8,798 nucleotides of DNA from an uncultured bacterium (GTDB lineage Bacteria; Pseudomonadota; Alphaproteobacteria; Rhodospirillales; Rhodospirillaceae). How positions within the stretch are numbered: position 1 is the stretch's first letter; every line of letters starts with the position of its first letter. The DNA is taken from NCBI GenBank assembly GCA_903896775.1, contig CAITZE010000160.1:1-8798 (forward strand), read 5' to 3'. Shown here piece by piece: positions 1 through 6,270 of the stretch. The position numbers and the translations under genes are program-made. A model generated the notes under the pieces. It searched no databases and was not told the origin of the DNA. It saw nothing but the letters and a program-made list of their open reading frames with translations.

Positions 1-42
1 CGTTGTAAGAAATGTGACAGTTCTGGAACTATCGCTGCAAAG

Positions 43-56
43 CGTTGAAATCAACG
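43..56. repeat. Short inverted repeat, possible operator
   Basis: CGTTGA-AA-TCAACG is a perfect 6-bp dyad with a 2-base centre. The size and symmetry would suit a dimeric regulator, but it lies about 260 bases before the nearest supported start codon, so any role is speculative. Confidence 0.25.
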
Positions 57-278
57 TGATAAAGCGTGCGTGCGCGCGGCGATTTTGGAAGGGATCATCG
101 TTCGCGTGCGGCGATGCTGCTCATCGGATGTTTTGCAGATCATCAGAGAGGTTTGCGAAAGCTTGAAATTCAAAAAAGTTATGCATCACGTTTCCATCAA
201 AGATGACAATGAATTTGCAATGAGTTTGCGTAAATACAAGTTCTTTCGCTGCGCGCTCTTGGCATAATGACGTCGTTC

Positions 279-294
279 ATCGTCACGCGACGAT
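279..294 (+). promoter_or_regulatory. Small hairpin before the RBS of the Ser-rich gene
   Basis: ATCGTC-ACGC-GACGAT forms a 6-bp perfect stem with a 4-base loop, ending ten bases before the ribosome binding site AGAAAGGA (304-311) of the gene at 319. It could affect mRNA stability or translation of that leader. It may also be chance. Confidence 0.25.
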
Positions 295-318
295 CATGCA
301 TCCAGAAAGGATATTGCC

Positions 319-789
319 ATGGTATCTGCAATCTCGAGCACAAGCTCCATCGTTCCACCGTCTTCCGTCTTGTCTTCCTCTGCGACAGCGTCTGCCTCTG
401 CACCCCCAAGCGCACAAGTAGCCGCAGCCGCAGCGGCGTCGGATACGGATTCTGATTCAGAGTCAGATTCTGAAACTGAATCTGATTCGGTATCCTTAAG
501 TCCAGCGGCCGCCAGCGCTTTGGCTTCCAGCGCCGCGTCTTCAAGCGCTGCGTCTCCGGCCCCGCCAGAAAGCGCATCGGCGATTTTGCAAAACGGCATA
601 AGCGGGTTGTCTAGTACTTCATCCTCGGGCACTTCATCCTCGAGCACGTCATCTTCGACGGCGGTGGTGACTGAATCCGATACGACGGAGAATTCCGACG
701 GCACCTATGGTCCGCAGCATACTTTCCAGCCGCCGATCCAGGTTCCGTCCGCGCCGGCGACGCCGGGCAGCGTCAACGTCTTGGCCTAA
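319..789 (+). CDS. Ser/Ala/Asp-rich low-complexity acidic protein, function unknown
   Basis: This 156-residue protein is not recognised as any family. About 30% of residues are Ser, followed by Ala, Thr, Pro and Asp/Glu. I see no Lys, Arg, Cys or Trp, so the chain must be strongly acidic and largely disordered. Blocks in order: a Ser/Ala N-terminus, an Ala run, an Asp/Ser/Glu alternating tract (about residues 41-58), a second Ala/Ser tract, a TSSSx pentapeptide tandem repeat (about 100-114), and a Pro-rich tail. The start is supported by AGAAAGGA seven bases upstream. There is no hydrophobic signal peptide, so if it is exported the route is non-Sec. The acidic, Cys-free composition would fit a type I substrate, but no RTX repeats are present. 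A long frame is also open on the opposite strand, but without comparable start signals. The coding call is fairly good and the function is unknown. Confidence 0.65.
   Translation: MVSAISSTSSIVPPSSVLSSSATASASAPPSAQVAAAAAASDTDSDSESDSETESDSVSLSPAAASALASSAASSSAASPAPPESASAILQNGISGLSSTSSSGTSSSSTSSSTAVVTESDTTENSDGTYGPQHTFQPPIQVPSAPATPGSVNVLA
616..660 (+). repeat. 15-bp tandem repeat, three units, in the Ser-rich gene
   Basis: The units start at 616, 631 and 646. The first two differ at one base and the third is more diverged. Each encodes one TSSSx pentapeptide, so the reading frame is kept and copy-number change would lengthen or shorten the protein in five-residue steps. Confidence 0.8.
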
Positions 790-847
790 GGCGACAGCTT
801 CTAACTGCTTTGTGTTTTGATATAAGCGGCTCTCTTATCACGCCAAC

Positions 848-1369
848 TCAGCGGGCGAGCGCGTCGAGATCGACGCCATAGAGAGCCGCATTCTTTTTCA
901 TATAAACGCCGCGTGCCTCGACCGGCCCACCTTTCAGCGCGGCATCCAGCATATCGAGCATGGTGTGCCAGCCCATGGCGTTCTGGGCCACGAAGCGGTC
1001 CAGGACCGGAAAGTGCGTGAAGGTAAGCTGCACAATGGTGCCTTCCGTCGCGAGTTCAAAACTGGGATAGGATTCCGGATAGGCCGAAACCGCGTCGGCG
1101 CCGTCATCAGGCCCGAAGACATTCCAGGTGTAGACGAGCTTGGCCTTGCCGTGTTTTGGCGGCTGCCATTGCGTGACCAGCCCGCGAATATGTCCGCTCA
1201 GCAAACGCACCGCGCCGCCGATGCGGGGCTCGATATGGCTGTTGTCGCCGAACCATGCGGGAAGCAATGCAGGCTCGGTGAGATGCGCCCAGACCGTTTC
1301 GATAGCGCCGGGCAGAAGCCGTGTGAACTTCACGCTGTGAACATTCGAAAGTTCGCCAATACCGCTCAT
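848..1369 (-). CDS. SRPBCC / AHSA1-like (Hsp90 ATPase activator homologue 1-like) domain protein
   Basis: This is a 173-residue cytoplasmic protein covering one START-like SRPBCC fold. Family signatures appear in order: an N-terminal strand followed by IETVWAHLTEPALLPAWFG (about residues 22-40), the GGAVRLLSG strand turn (about 52-60), a QWQPPK segment, a VQLTFTHF strand, and the C-terminal helix GWHTMLDMLDAAL. This fold makes a hydrophobic cavity for small ligands. Bacterial AHSA1-like members are mostly uncharacterised, and some pair with ArsR regulators, but none is visible here. The start is set by GGAGG at 1374-1378, four bases upstream. It is convergent with the Ser-rich gene (58-base gap without a strong terminator) and divergent from the protease cluster. 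The family call is confident; ligand and role are unknown. Confidence 0.85.
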   Translation of the reverse strand: MSGIGELSNVHSVKFTRLLPGAIETVWAHLTEPALLPAWFGDNSHIEPRIGGAVRLLSGHIRGLVTQWQPPKHGKAKLVYTWNVFGPDDGADAVSAYPESYPSFELATEGTIVQLTFTHFPVLDRFVAQNAMGWHTMLDMLDAALKGGPVEARGVYMKKNAALYGVDLDALAR

Positions 1370-1537
1370 TCGTCCTCCGCTTTCGCATCTAGCACGTTAC
1401 ATGTCCGACAGCTTGTCATTCGCTTAGCATTCGTCCGGACTTTTGACTTGAACCAACCGCTGTCCATCCTCAGTTAACGCGCAAGCCGGTCTTACGTTCT
1501 GGCAATTTACAACTGCCCCATATCATACGCGAGGCGA
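1370..1537. promoter_or_regulatory. Divergent intergenic region between SRPBCC gene and protease cluster
   Basis: These 168 bases must hold the promoters for the minus-strand SRPBCC gene and for the first protease gene. TTGACT at 1443-1448 is a fair -35 candidate on the plus strand, but there is no good -10 at 16-18 bases. No dyad or EcfG-like pair stands out. Confidence 0.3.
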
Positions 1538-2638
1538 ATGACGATGTTTCAGCGATTCAAGGCCGCTGCCGGCCAGGCTGCCGTATGGACGGCCTTTTCA
1601 GTGACTTTGAGCGCGGCACCAGCCGCCTTTGCCGCTGAAGATAAATGCGCCCTGAAACCCATCGTCTCGGTGCACATGCAGACTTTGCCCAGCGGGCGCG
1701 TGACCTTGCCGATGACGCTGGATGGCCGGCCTTCGCACCTTCTTCTCGATACCGGCGGTGTCGCGCGCGCGTTGACCTCGCCCGTGGTGGACGAGCTTGG
1801 CCTGAAGCGCCGCCAAAGCAATATCGAGCTTTATAACGTGCAAGGGCGCAGCTCGCGCGATCAGGTCATCGTCAAGTCCGTCGGCTTTGGCGGCGCGCAG
1901 CTGAAAGACATGGAGTTCTTCGTCATGGGCGGTTTTGTCGCCGGCGACAGCAAGAGCGCCGAGGCCGCCAAACAAACCGGCGAGAAACAAGCCGACATCA
2001 CGGGGCGTGAGGGCCGCGAGATTTACGACGGTCTGTTCACGCCCGAAATGTTCTACACCAAGGCCGATGTCGACCTCGATTTCGGCGCCAACCGCTTTGT
2101 GCTGGTGTCCAACGACCATTGCCCCGGCAAGGTGGTGTATTGGCCGGCCGAGGTTGTCGCGACCATTCCGTTCCAATTGGATGATGGCAATCACATCGTC
2201 TTTGACGCCAAGCTCGACGGCAAGACGGTGCATGCGACGCTCGATACCGGCGCCAATACCAGCACCCTGGATCTCGGCCGCGCGCAAAAACAATTCGATG
2301 TCGATGTGAACGCCGCCGATGTGGAAAAATTGGGCGAGCTGATGCCCGGCAAGTACGTCTACTTACGCCGGTTCAAAACACTCGATTTGGATGGCGTGAC
2401 CATCAACAATCCCGCCATGGAGCTGTTGCCCGACGCCATGCCGACGGAAGTCGCCACCGGCTCGCATATGAAATCGTCGATGGTGCAGATGCCCGATATG
2501 CTGATCGGCATGAATGTGCTGAGGCACTTGCACGTCTACATCTCGTTCCGCGAACGCAAGCTCTACATCACGCCGGCCGCCAAGCCGGCGACGGAAGCCG
2601 CGAATACGGTTGCTGCGCCGGCGGCGGACGCGAAGTAA
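1538..2638 (+). CDS. Secreted bilobal retropepsin-like aspartic protease, copy 1
   Basis: This 366-residue protein is predicted to be a periplasmic or secreted aspartic peptidase. The signal peptide spans about residues 1-32 (AFA|AED). Two retropepsin-like halves follow, each with a hydrophobic-hydrophobic-DTG motif: DTG at 71-73 in LLLDTGG and DTG at 236-238 in TLDTGAN. The first half ends with YDGLFTPEMF and a DLDFGANRF strand. The second ends with LIGMNVL (322-328), which resembles the Gly-containing psi-loop motif of retropepsins, and a closing KLYIT strand. The only two cysteines, C37 and C195, are kept in both paralogues and may form a disulfide. The Ala-rich tail looks disordered. GAGG at 1531-1534 sits three bases from this ATG but nine from the in-frame ATG at 1544, which may be the true start. 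It heads a tandem array of three copies. Substrates are unknown. Confidence 0.85.
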   Translation: MTMFQRFKAAAGQAAVWTAFSVTLSAAPAAFAAEDKCALKPIVSVHMQTLPSGRVTLPMTLDGRPSHLLLDTGGVARALTSPVVDELGLKRRQSNIELYNVQGRSSRDQVIVKSVGFGGAQLKDMEFFVMGGFVAGDSKSAEAAKQTGEKQADITGREGREIYDGLFTPEMFYTKADVDLDFGANRFVLVSNDHCPGKVVYWPAEVVATIPFQLDDGNHIVFDAKLDGKTVHATLDTGANTSTLDLGRAQKQFDVDVNAADVEKLGELMPGKYVYLRRFKTLDLDGVTINNPAMELLPDAMPTEVATGSHMKSSMVQMPDMLIGMNVLRHLHVYISFRERKLYITPAAKPATEAANTVAAPAADAK

Positions 2639-2704
2639 CGCGGAAGTTCATTGACGGCCAAAACGCGCTGCTTAGATTGAGGGCATGAAGTGGTGCGGTA
2701 GCTT

Positions 2705-3748
2705 ATGAGGGCGGTATTACGCGGTGTGGCGGCGGCGCTCGTCGCGGGGCTGATCGCGCGGCAAGCTTTTGCGGAAGAAGCTTGTACCCTGAACTCCCTG
2801 ATGACCTTGCAAATGCAGCGCCTGCCCAGTGGGCACGTCACGCTGCCCATCACGCTGGACGGACGGCCATCGCAGATGCTGTTCGATACTGGCGGCGTCG
2901 TGCCGTCATTGACCTCGGCGGTGGTGAACGAGCTGCGCCTCAAGCGTTACCCTTCGAAGATGAAGCTGCGCAGTCTGCAAGGCAACACGGCGCGCGATGA
3001 AGTGCGGGTAGGCGCGGTCGACTTCGGCGATCTGCACTTCAAGGATATGGCGTTTGCGGTCATGCCGGCCTCTGTGCCGCCTGCACCCGCGTCAGCCTTT
3101 TTGCCCCCCTTCACCATTCCCGCACGCGGCAGCGCCGGCAGTCGGCGAATATTTCTTCCGGACAATCTGCCCGATATGACGGGGCGTCGCGGCACCGAAC
3201 TCTTCGACGGCGTTTTTGCGCCCGAGATCTTCTCTAAAACCGCCGACTTCGATTTGGACTTCGCCGCTGGCCGTTTCACGCTGATGTCCAACGATCATTG
3301 TCCCGGCCAGGTGGTGTCATGGCCGGCCGCCGCTGTGGCTGTGGTGCCGTTTACGCTCAACGGTGCCAATCAAATCGTGTTCGAAGGCAAGTTGGACGAT
3401 AAACCGCTGACCGTCTATCTGGATACCGGAGCGGATAAGAGCCGGTTGTTTCAAAAACGCTTGCGGGATTTTGTAGCGCCGAACTTGCTGCGGCGGCTGC
3501 CGCTTGATGAGCCGAACAGAATCTCCACCACATTCGACTTCAAGACTTTGGCTTTCGAGGGCATCAGTATCATCAATCCGACGCTGGTGGTTCTGCCCGA
3601 ACCCAAGCGCGTGGCATTGCCGAACCAGCAGTCGCCCGAAATGCTGCTGGGCATGGATATCCTGTCTCACCTGCACGTTTACATCGCGTTTCAGGAGCAC
3701 AAACTCTACATCACTTCGACAGACGCCCCGGCTGATGCGGCTAAATGA
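2705..3748 (+). CDS. Secreted bilobal retropepsin-like aspartic protease, copy 2
   Basis: This 347-residue paralogue of the preceding gene has the same layout: a signal peptide of about 23 residues (AFA|EE), first DTG at 61-63 (LFDTGG), second DTG at 240-242 (YLDTGAD), LLGMDIL near the end, and a KLYIT closing strand. The two conserved cysteines are C27 and C199. It differs from copy 1 by a Pro/Ala-rich insertion of roughly 13 residues between the halves (near residues 121-155) and by a diverged stretch just after the second DTG, which may change specificity. An in-frame TAG at 2699-2701 limits the start to this ATG or later, although its ribosome binding site is weak. It lies 66 bases after copy 1 with no visible terminator, so co-transcription is plausible. 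Activity is inferred from the intact motifs. Confidence 0.83.
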   Translation: MRAVLRGVAAALVAGLIARQAFAEEACTLNSLMTLQMQRLPSGHVTLPITLDGRPSQMLFDTGGVVPSLTSAVVNELRLKRYPSKMKLRSLQGNTARDEVRVGAVDFGDLHFKDMAFAVMPASVPPAPASAFLPPFTIPARGSAGSRRIFLPDNLPDMTGRRGTELFDGVFAPEIFSKTADFDLDFAAGRFTLMSNDHCPGQVVSWPAAAVAVVPFTLNGANQIVFEGKLDDKPLTVYLDTGADKSRLFQKRLRDFVAPNLLRRLPLDEPNRISTTFDFKTLAFEGISIINPTLVVLPEPKRVALPNQQSPEMLLGMDILSHLHVYIAFQEHKLYITSTDAPADAAK

Positions 3749-3814
3749 CATGCCAAATGACATCAAAGTGTCGATTGAATAGGGCACGCGCACGGATTAA
3801 ATTAAGCAATCTAT

Positions 3815-3833
3815 AGTTGTGATAAGTTGTGAT
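3815..3833 (+). repeat. Paired 9-bp direct repeat upstream of protease copy 3
   Basis: AGTTGTGAT occurs at 3815-3823 and again at 3825-3833, one DNA helical turn apart, immediately before the GGGAGGGG ribosome binding site of the third protease copy. Such spacing suits an activator or repressor binding on one face of DNA. A further short direct repeat, AAATGACAT, occurs at 3743-3751 and 3755-3763 at the end of copy 2. No regulator can be named. Confidence 0.3.
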
Positions 3834-3850
3834 TCCGGGAGGGGCGGCTT

Positions 3851-4926
3851 ATGGGGACGGTGCCACACACTATAAGAGTGATGCTGGCTGCGGCAGCAAT
3901 GGCCGCGGCTTTAAGCGCGCCGCGCGCGTTTGCGGACGACAAATGCGCATTGAAGCCGATGCTCACGCTTCAGATGGAGAAACTGCCGAGCGGTCATGTG
4001 GCGTTACCCATCACCCTCAATGGCAGACCGTCACATCTCATCTTTGATACCGGCGGCGGCGTCAGATCGCTGACATCAGCCGTGGTCGACGAGCTTCATT
4101 TAAAGCGCCGCCAAGGCACAACGAACATGATCAACCTTCAGGGCAAGGGCTCGCGCGATCAGGTGACCGTAGGCTTGGTCGAGTTCGGTGGCGCGCAACT
4201 GAAGAATATCGAATTTTCCGTTATGGCTCCCATGCTTTCCAGCGCCGAAATAAAAGCGCAGTCGGCCGGCAAAAAACCCGACGATACGACCGGCCGCAGT
4301 GGCAATTTGATTTTCGACGGTCTTTTCACGCCTGAAATGTTTTTCACCAAGGCCGATGTGGATTTGGATTTTGCGGCGGACAAGTTCACCCTGGTGTCGA
4401 ACGATCATTGTGACGGCAAGGTTGTTTATTGGCCCGCCCCGACGATTGCCGTCGTGCCGTTCCGTTTGGATCAAGGAAATCATATTATTTTTGACGTGGT
4501 GCTGAACGGAAAATCACTCGATGCAATCCTTGATACGGGCTCAACGCGAGCAGTCTGAGCGAAAAGTTTGCCGTGAATGCTCTTGCGGTAAATCTCGATG
4601 GACCCGATGTGCAAAAAGGCGGCGAAATCGCACCCGGAAAATTTCAACATCGAAAACAGTTTGAAATGCTGGATTTGTCGGGTGTCACCATCAAGAACCC
4701 GATCTTGACGCTTCGCCCCGATCTTGCGCCCCAAACGACTAAGACCGGCAGCCATCTTTCATCAGATGTTGTGCAGCCGCCCGATATGTTGATCGGTATG
4801 AATATCCTCAGCCATTTGCACGTCTACATCGCCTATAAAGAGCGCAAGCTCTACATCACGCCGTCATCGCCGCCAGCGAAGGCGGACAGCGCTGTGCCAT
4901 CGGCGCAATCGCCGGCGGCACAGTAG
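3851..4926 (+). pseudogene. Secreted bilobal aspartic protease, copy 3, frameshifted at the second DTG motif
   Basis: The first frame (3851-4558) gives 235 residues: a signal peptide to about residue 28 (AFA|DDKC), first DTG at 66-68 (IFDTGG), conserved cysteines 32 and 187, and then the second motif DTGS at 228-231, after which it reads out of frame and stops at 4556-4558. The other frame picks up exactly here. Adding one base within 4541-4543 restores DTGSNASSLSEKF and continues through LIGMNIL and KLYIT to the stop at 4926. The repaired product would be 358 residues, in line with 366 and 347 for its neighbours. Ribosome binding site GGGAGGGG lies about six bases from the ATG. The downstream piece has no good start site and no signal peptide. 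No slippery heptamer is visible at the junction, so a real one-base deletion or a sequencing error is more likely than programmed frameshifting. The rest is well preserved, so the damage is recent. Confidence 0.85.
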
Positions 4927-4955
4927 ACGCGGAAAGCTTTAGATGAAGCGGCCTC

Positions 4956-5528
4956 TTAAGCCGGCAGCACGACCTTGGCGTATTCGCTGACCGGCTTCAG
5001 GCGCGGCGTGCGGCCCATTGCCAGATGAATCGCCTTTAGCACACCAGCGCCGTTGGTGGGTTTGGTGAGCAGGCCAGTAACATCCAGGCGGATGGCGGTC
5101 TGCACCAGATCCTCTTGCGGATGATCGGTGGCGAGGATGAAGCGTGTATCGCGCGGGATCACCGAGTTACGGCCCGCACGGATGCGCTTCAGAAGGGCCA
5201 GGCCTGAGAGGCCGCCTTCGAGTTTATGTTCGCAGATAATGCAGTCGGTCTTGACGCGCTGGCGCGCCAGCATGCTGACGGCGGCGAAAGCGTTGTCGGC
5301 GGTGCTGATGCCGCGCACGGAAACGGCTTTCAACAAACGCTCCATCAGCGCGAGGCCGGGGGCGTTATCGTCGATCACCATGAAATTCAAATCGTCGAAG
5401 GATGTGACCACGAGCGGCGGAAGCCCGTCGTCGCCCTGAAGTGCAGAGGGTTGAAGTCCAGCGGGTTGAAGTCCAGCGGGAAGCCCGGCGGCCGAGCTGG
5501 GCGGTAATTTGTTCTGATCCGTAGCCAT
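4956..5528 (-). CDS. Stand-alone atypical response-regulator receiver protein (Asp-to-Glu at the phosphorylation site)
   Basis: This 190-residue protein has an N-terminal Pro/Ala/Gly/Leu linker with a PAGLQ-type repeat (about residues 17-31) and one CheY-like receiver domain (about 47-175), with no output domain. Receiver landmarks: acidic pair D53-D54 in MVIDDN, switch Thr T134 in ILATD, and conserved Lys K156 in LLTKP. The expected phospho-acceptor Asp is replaced by Glu (E100 in IICEHKL); spacing from D54 and K156 fits CheY. Glu there often mimics the phosphorylated state, so the protein may be constitutively active or phosphorylation-independent. I chose the ATG at 5528 because AAAGGA lies six bases upstream. 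The frame extends 22 codons further to 5594 without a better site. No histidine kinase is adjacent. It converges on protease copy 3 with a 29-base gap. Its partner is unknown. Confidence 0.8.
   Translation of the reverse strand: MATDQNKLPPSSAAGLPAGLQPAGLQPSALQGDDGLPPLVVTSFDDLNFMVIDDNAPGLALMERLLKAVSVRGISTADNAFAAVSMLARQRVKTDCIICEHKLEGGLSGLALLKRIRAGRNSVIPRDTRFILATDHPQEDLVQTAIRLDVTGLLTKPTNGAGVLKAIHLAMGRTPRLKPVSEYAKVVLPA
5436..5480 (-). repeat. 15-bp tandem repeat, three units, in the receiver gene linker
   Basis: Units at 5451-5465 and 5466-5480 are identical, and 5436-5450 is a diverged third copy with three differences. They encode PAGLQ, PAGLQ and PSALQ just before the receiver domain, so slippage would change only linker length. 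Confidence 0.85.
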
Positions 5529-5755
5529 TCTGCATCCTTTCTCTGCCAGCGCGGCGTTCTGCGGCGCGTGGACACTCACGCTAGAGGACGCCAAGTTAAC
5601 AACAGATTAAGGCCTTAAAATGTTCAACCTCTGTGCGGGTTTATTCCGCTTTTCCTGCAACCGGCGATACCCGCCGCGCTTCATGCTCTCTCGGTAATCG
5701 GCCCCAAACGGTTTTGTTTGCCCAAGTTTGCCTCGATAAGACCTTTTTTCAGCGT
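5529..5755. promoter_or_regulatory. Divergent intergenic region before the receiver and first small secreted protein
   Basis: About 230 bases lack a gene. It contains the receiver gene's ribosome binding site and presumably its promoter, and a perfect 12-bp palindrome TTAAGGCCTTAA at 5607-5618, 79 bases before the receiver start. The palindrome is a possible operator. The rest shows no clear structure; 5741-5750 has a short T-run. Confidence 0.35.
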
Positions 5756-5780
5756 GCAACAACTTCCATTAGCCTTCGTT
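5756..5780 (+). promoter_or_regulatory. Putative EcfG-type (general stress response) promoter of the first small secreted protein
   Basis: GCAAC at 5756-5760, 16 bases, then CGTT at 5777-5780 matches the alphaproteobacterial EcfG sigma consensus (GGAAC, 16-17 bases, CGTT) with one mismatch. Transcription would start near 5787, about 35 bases before the GTG at 5821. The paralogous gene at 6271 has the same arrangement, which strengthens the call. Confidence 0.45.
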
Positions 5781-5820
5781 TTATCTGGTGAGAGTTGTGG
5801 CACCGAAGGAGAAACGCGAC

Positions 5821-6141
5821 GTGAAAAAGGCCCTTAGGTCCCCCCTGGCTTCCTCGTTGATCACCGCTGTTTTGCTGGGCGCCTTTGCCGCTGCGCCCGT
5901 GATGACGGCGGCGACGCCGGCCATGGCCAACGAAGCGACATTGTTCGTCGTCGGGCCCGGCTATGTGCAGCACGTTTATCGCGACGGTTTTTTCGACCGT
6001 TATGGCGTGTGGCACCTGTGGCGCGATGCATACCAAGCCCGCGATTTTCAGTACCGCTTCCGCGACCGCTTTATCGACGAGGATCATGACGTGATCCCAA
6101 ATCGCTTCGATGCTCTCCCCGCTCATTCTTACCGCAATTAA
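5821..6141 (+). CDS. Small secreted WHxWR-motif protein, paralogue 1
   Basis: This 106-residue exported protein belongs to no family I can name. The signal peptide runs from the MKKALR-like n-region to AMA|NE at residue 36. The mature part of about 70 residues is rich in aromatics and Arg: YRDGFF (53-58), WHLWR (64-68), then a RxFxxRF amphipathic segment, ending with an Asp-rich loop DEDHDVIPN and terminal YRN. The loop resembles a thrombospondin type-3-like calcium site, but Val replaces the usual Gly, so binding may be weakened. I chose the GTG at 5821 because AAGGAG lies nine bases upstream and the signal peptide then starts cleanly. The frame extends to a GTG at 5788, but that would be close to the predicted transcription start. 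It is 129 bases upstream of its paralogue and probably has its own stress promoter. Confidence 0.75.
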   Translation: MKKALRSPLASSLITAVLLGAFAAAPVMTAATPAMANEATLFVVGPGYVQHVYRDGFFDRYGVWHLWRDAYQARDFQYRFRDRFIDEDHDVIPNRFDALPAHSYRN

Positions 6142-6209
6142 CTATGCCTAAGCCTGCCCTCTGATCATTCAATTCTATTCGTCCAGTTACATTCTAAACG
6201 CTAAACGAC

Positions 6210-6234
6210 AGAACATTTTCGCTTCAGCTACGTT
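6210..6234 (+). promoter_or_regulatory. Putative EcfG-type promoter of the second small secreted protein
   Basis: AGAAC at 6210-6214, 16 bases, then CGTT at 6231-6234 gives one mismatch to the EcfG consensus. The distance from CGTT to the start codon is 36 bases, close to the 40 bases seen for the paralogue at 5821, and the spacers also share scattered bases. EcfG regulons commonly include small secreted proteins of unknown function. Confidence 0.5.
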
Positions 6235-6270
6235 GTCTTCTCACTAACTGACTAAAAGGGAGTTTCAGTC

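Larger units (their letters stand above)
1..318. other. Upstream region without a convincing gene
   Basis: This stretch has no ORF with a recognisable product. The longest candidate is a 65-codon GTG-start frame at 70-267 (+). It has no clear ribosome binding site, matches no family I know, and mixes AT-rich and GC-rich codons unlike the genes downstream. It is more likely the leader and promoter area of the gene at 319. It holds a small inverted repeat at 43-56, a 6-bp hairpin at 279-294, and a CATAAT hexamer at 263-268 that could be a weak -10 box, though no good -35 accompanies it. Confidence 0.4.

Noticed and set aside
25..46. GGAAC followed by CGTT, resembling an EcfG promoter
   Set aside because: The spacer is 13 bases instead of 16-17 and it is far from any supported start codon.
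70..267. 65-codon GTG-start frame near the left end
   Set aside because: It has no ribosome binding site, no recognisable motif and mixed codon use, so I do not call it a gene.
294..704. Long minus-strand frame opposite the Ser-rich gene
   Set aside because: It lacks a clear ribosome binding site, while the plus frame has AGAAAGGA seven bases from its ATG. The open opposite frame is explained by the self-complementary Asp/Ser/Glu codon tract.
1598..2293. Long minus-strand frame opposite protease copy 1
   Set aside because: The plus strand encodes a motif-rich protein with a signal peptide, conserved in two paralogues; the minus frame has none of these.
2685..2708. Seven-codon frame overlapping the start of protease copy 2
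   Set aside because: GAGGG lies only one base from its ATG, too close to function. It looks incidental.
4541..4573. Programmed frameshift in protease copy 3
   Set aside because: There is no slippery heptamer or downstream stimulatory structure at the junction, and neither intact paralogue needs a shift.
5529..5594. 22-codon N-terminal extension of the receiver gene
   Set aside because: The ATG at 5528 has AAAGGA at a good distance, and the extension carries no domain or signal sequence.
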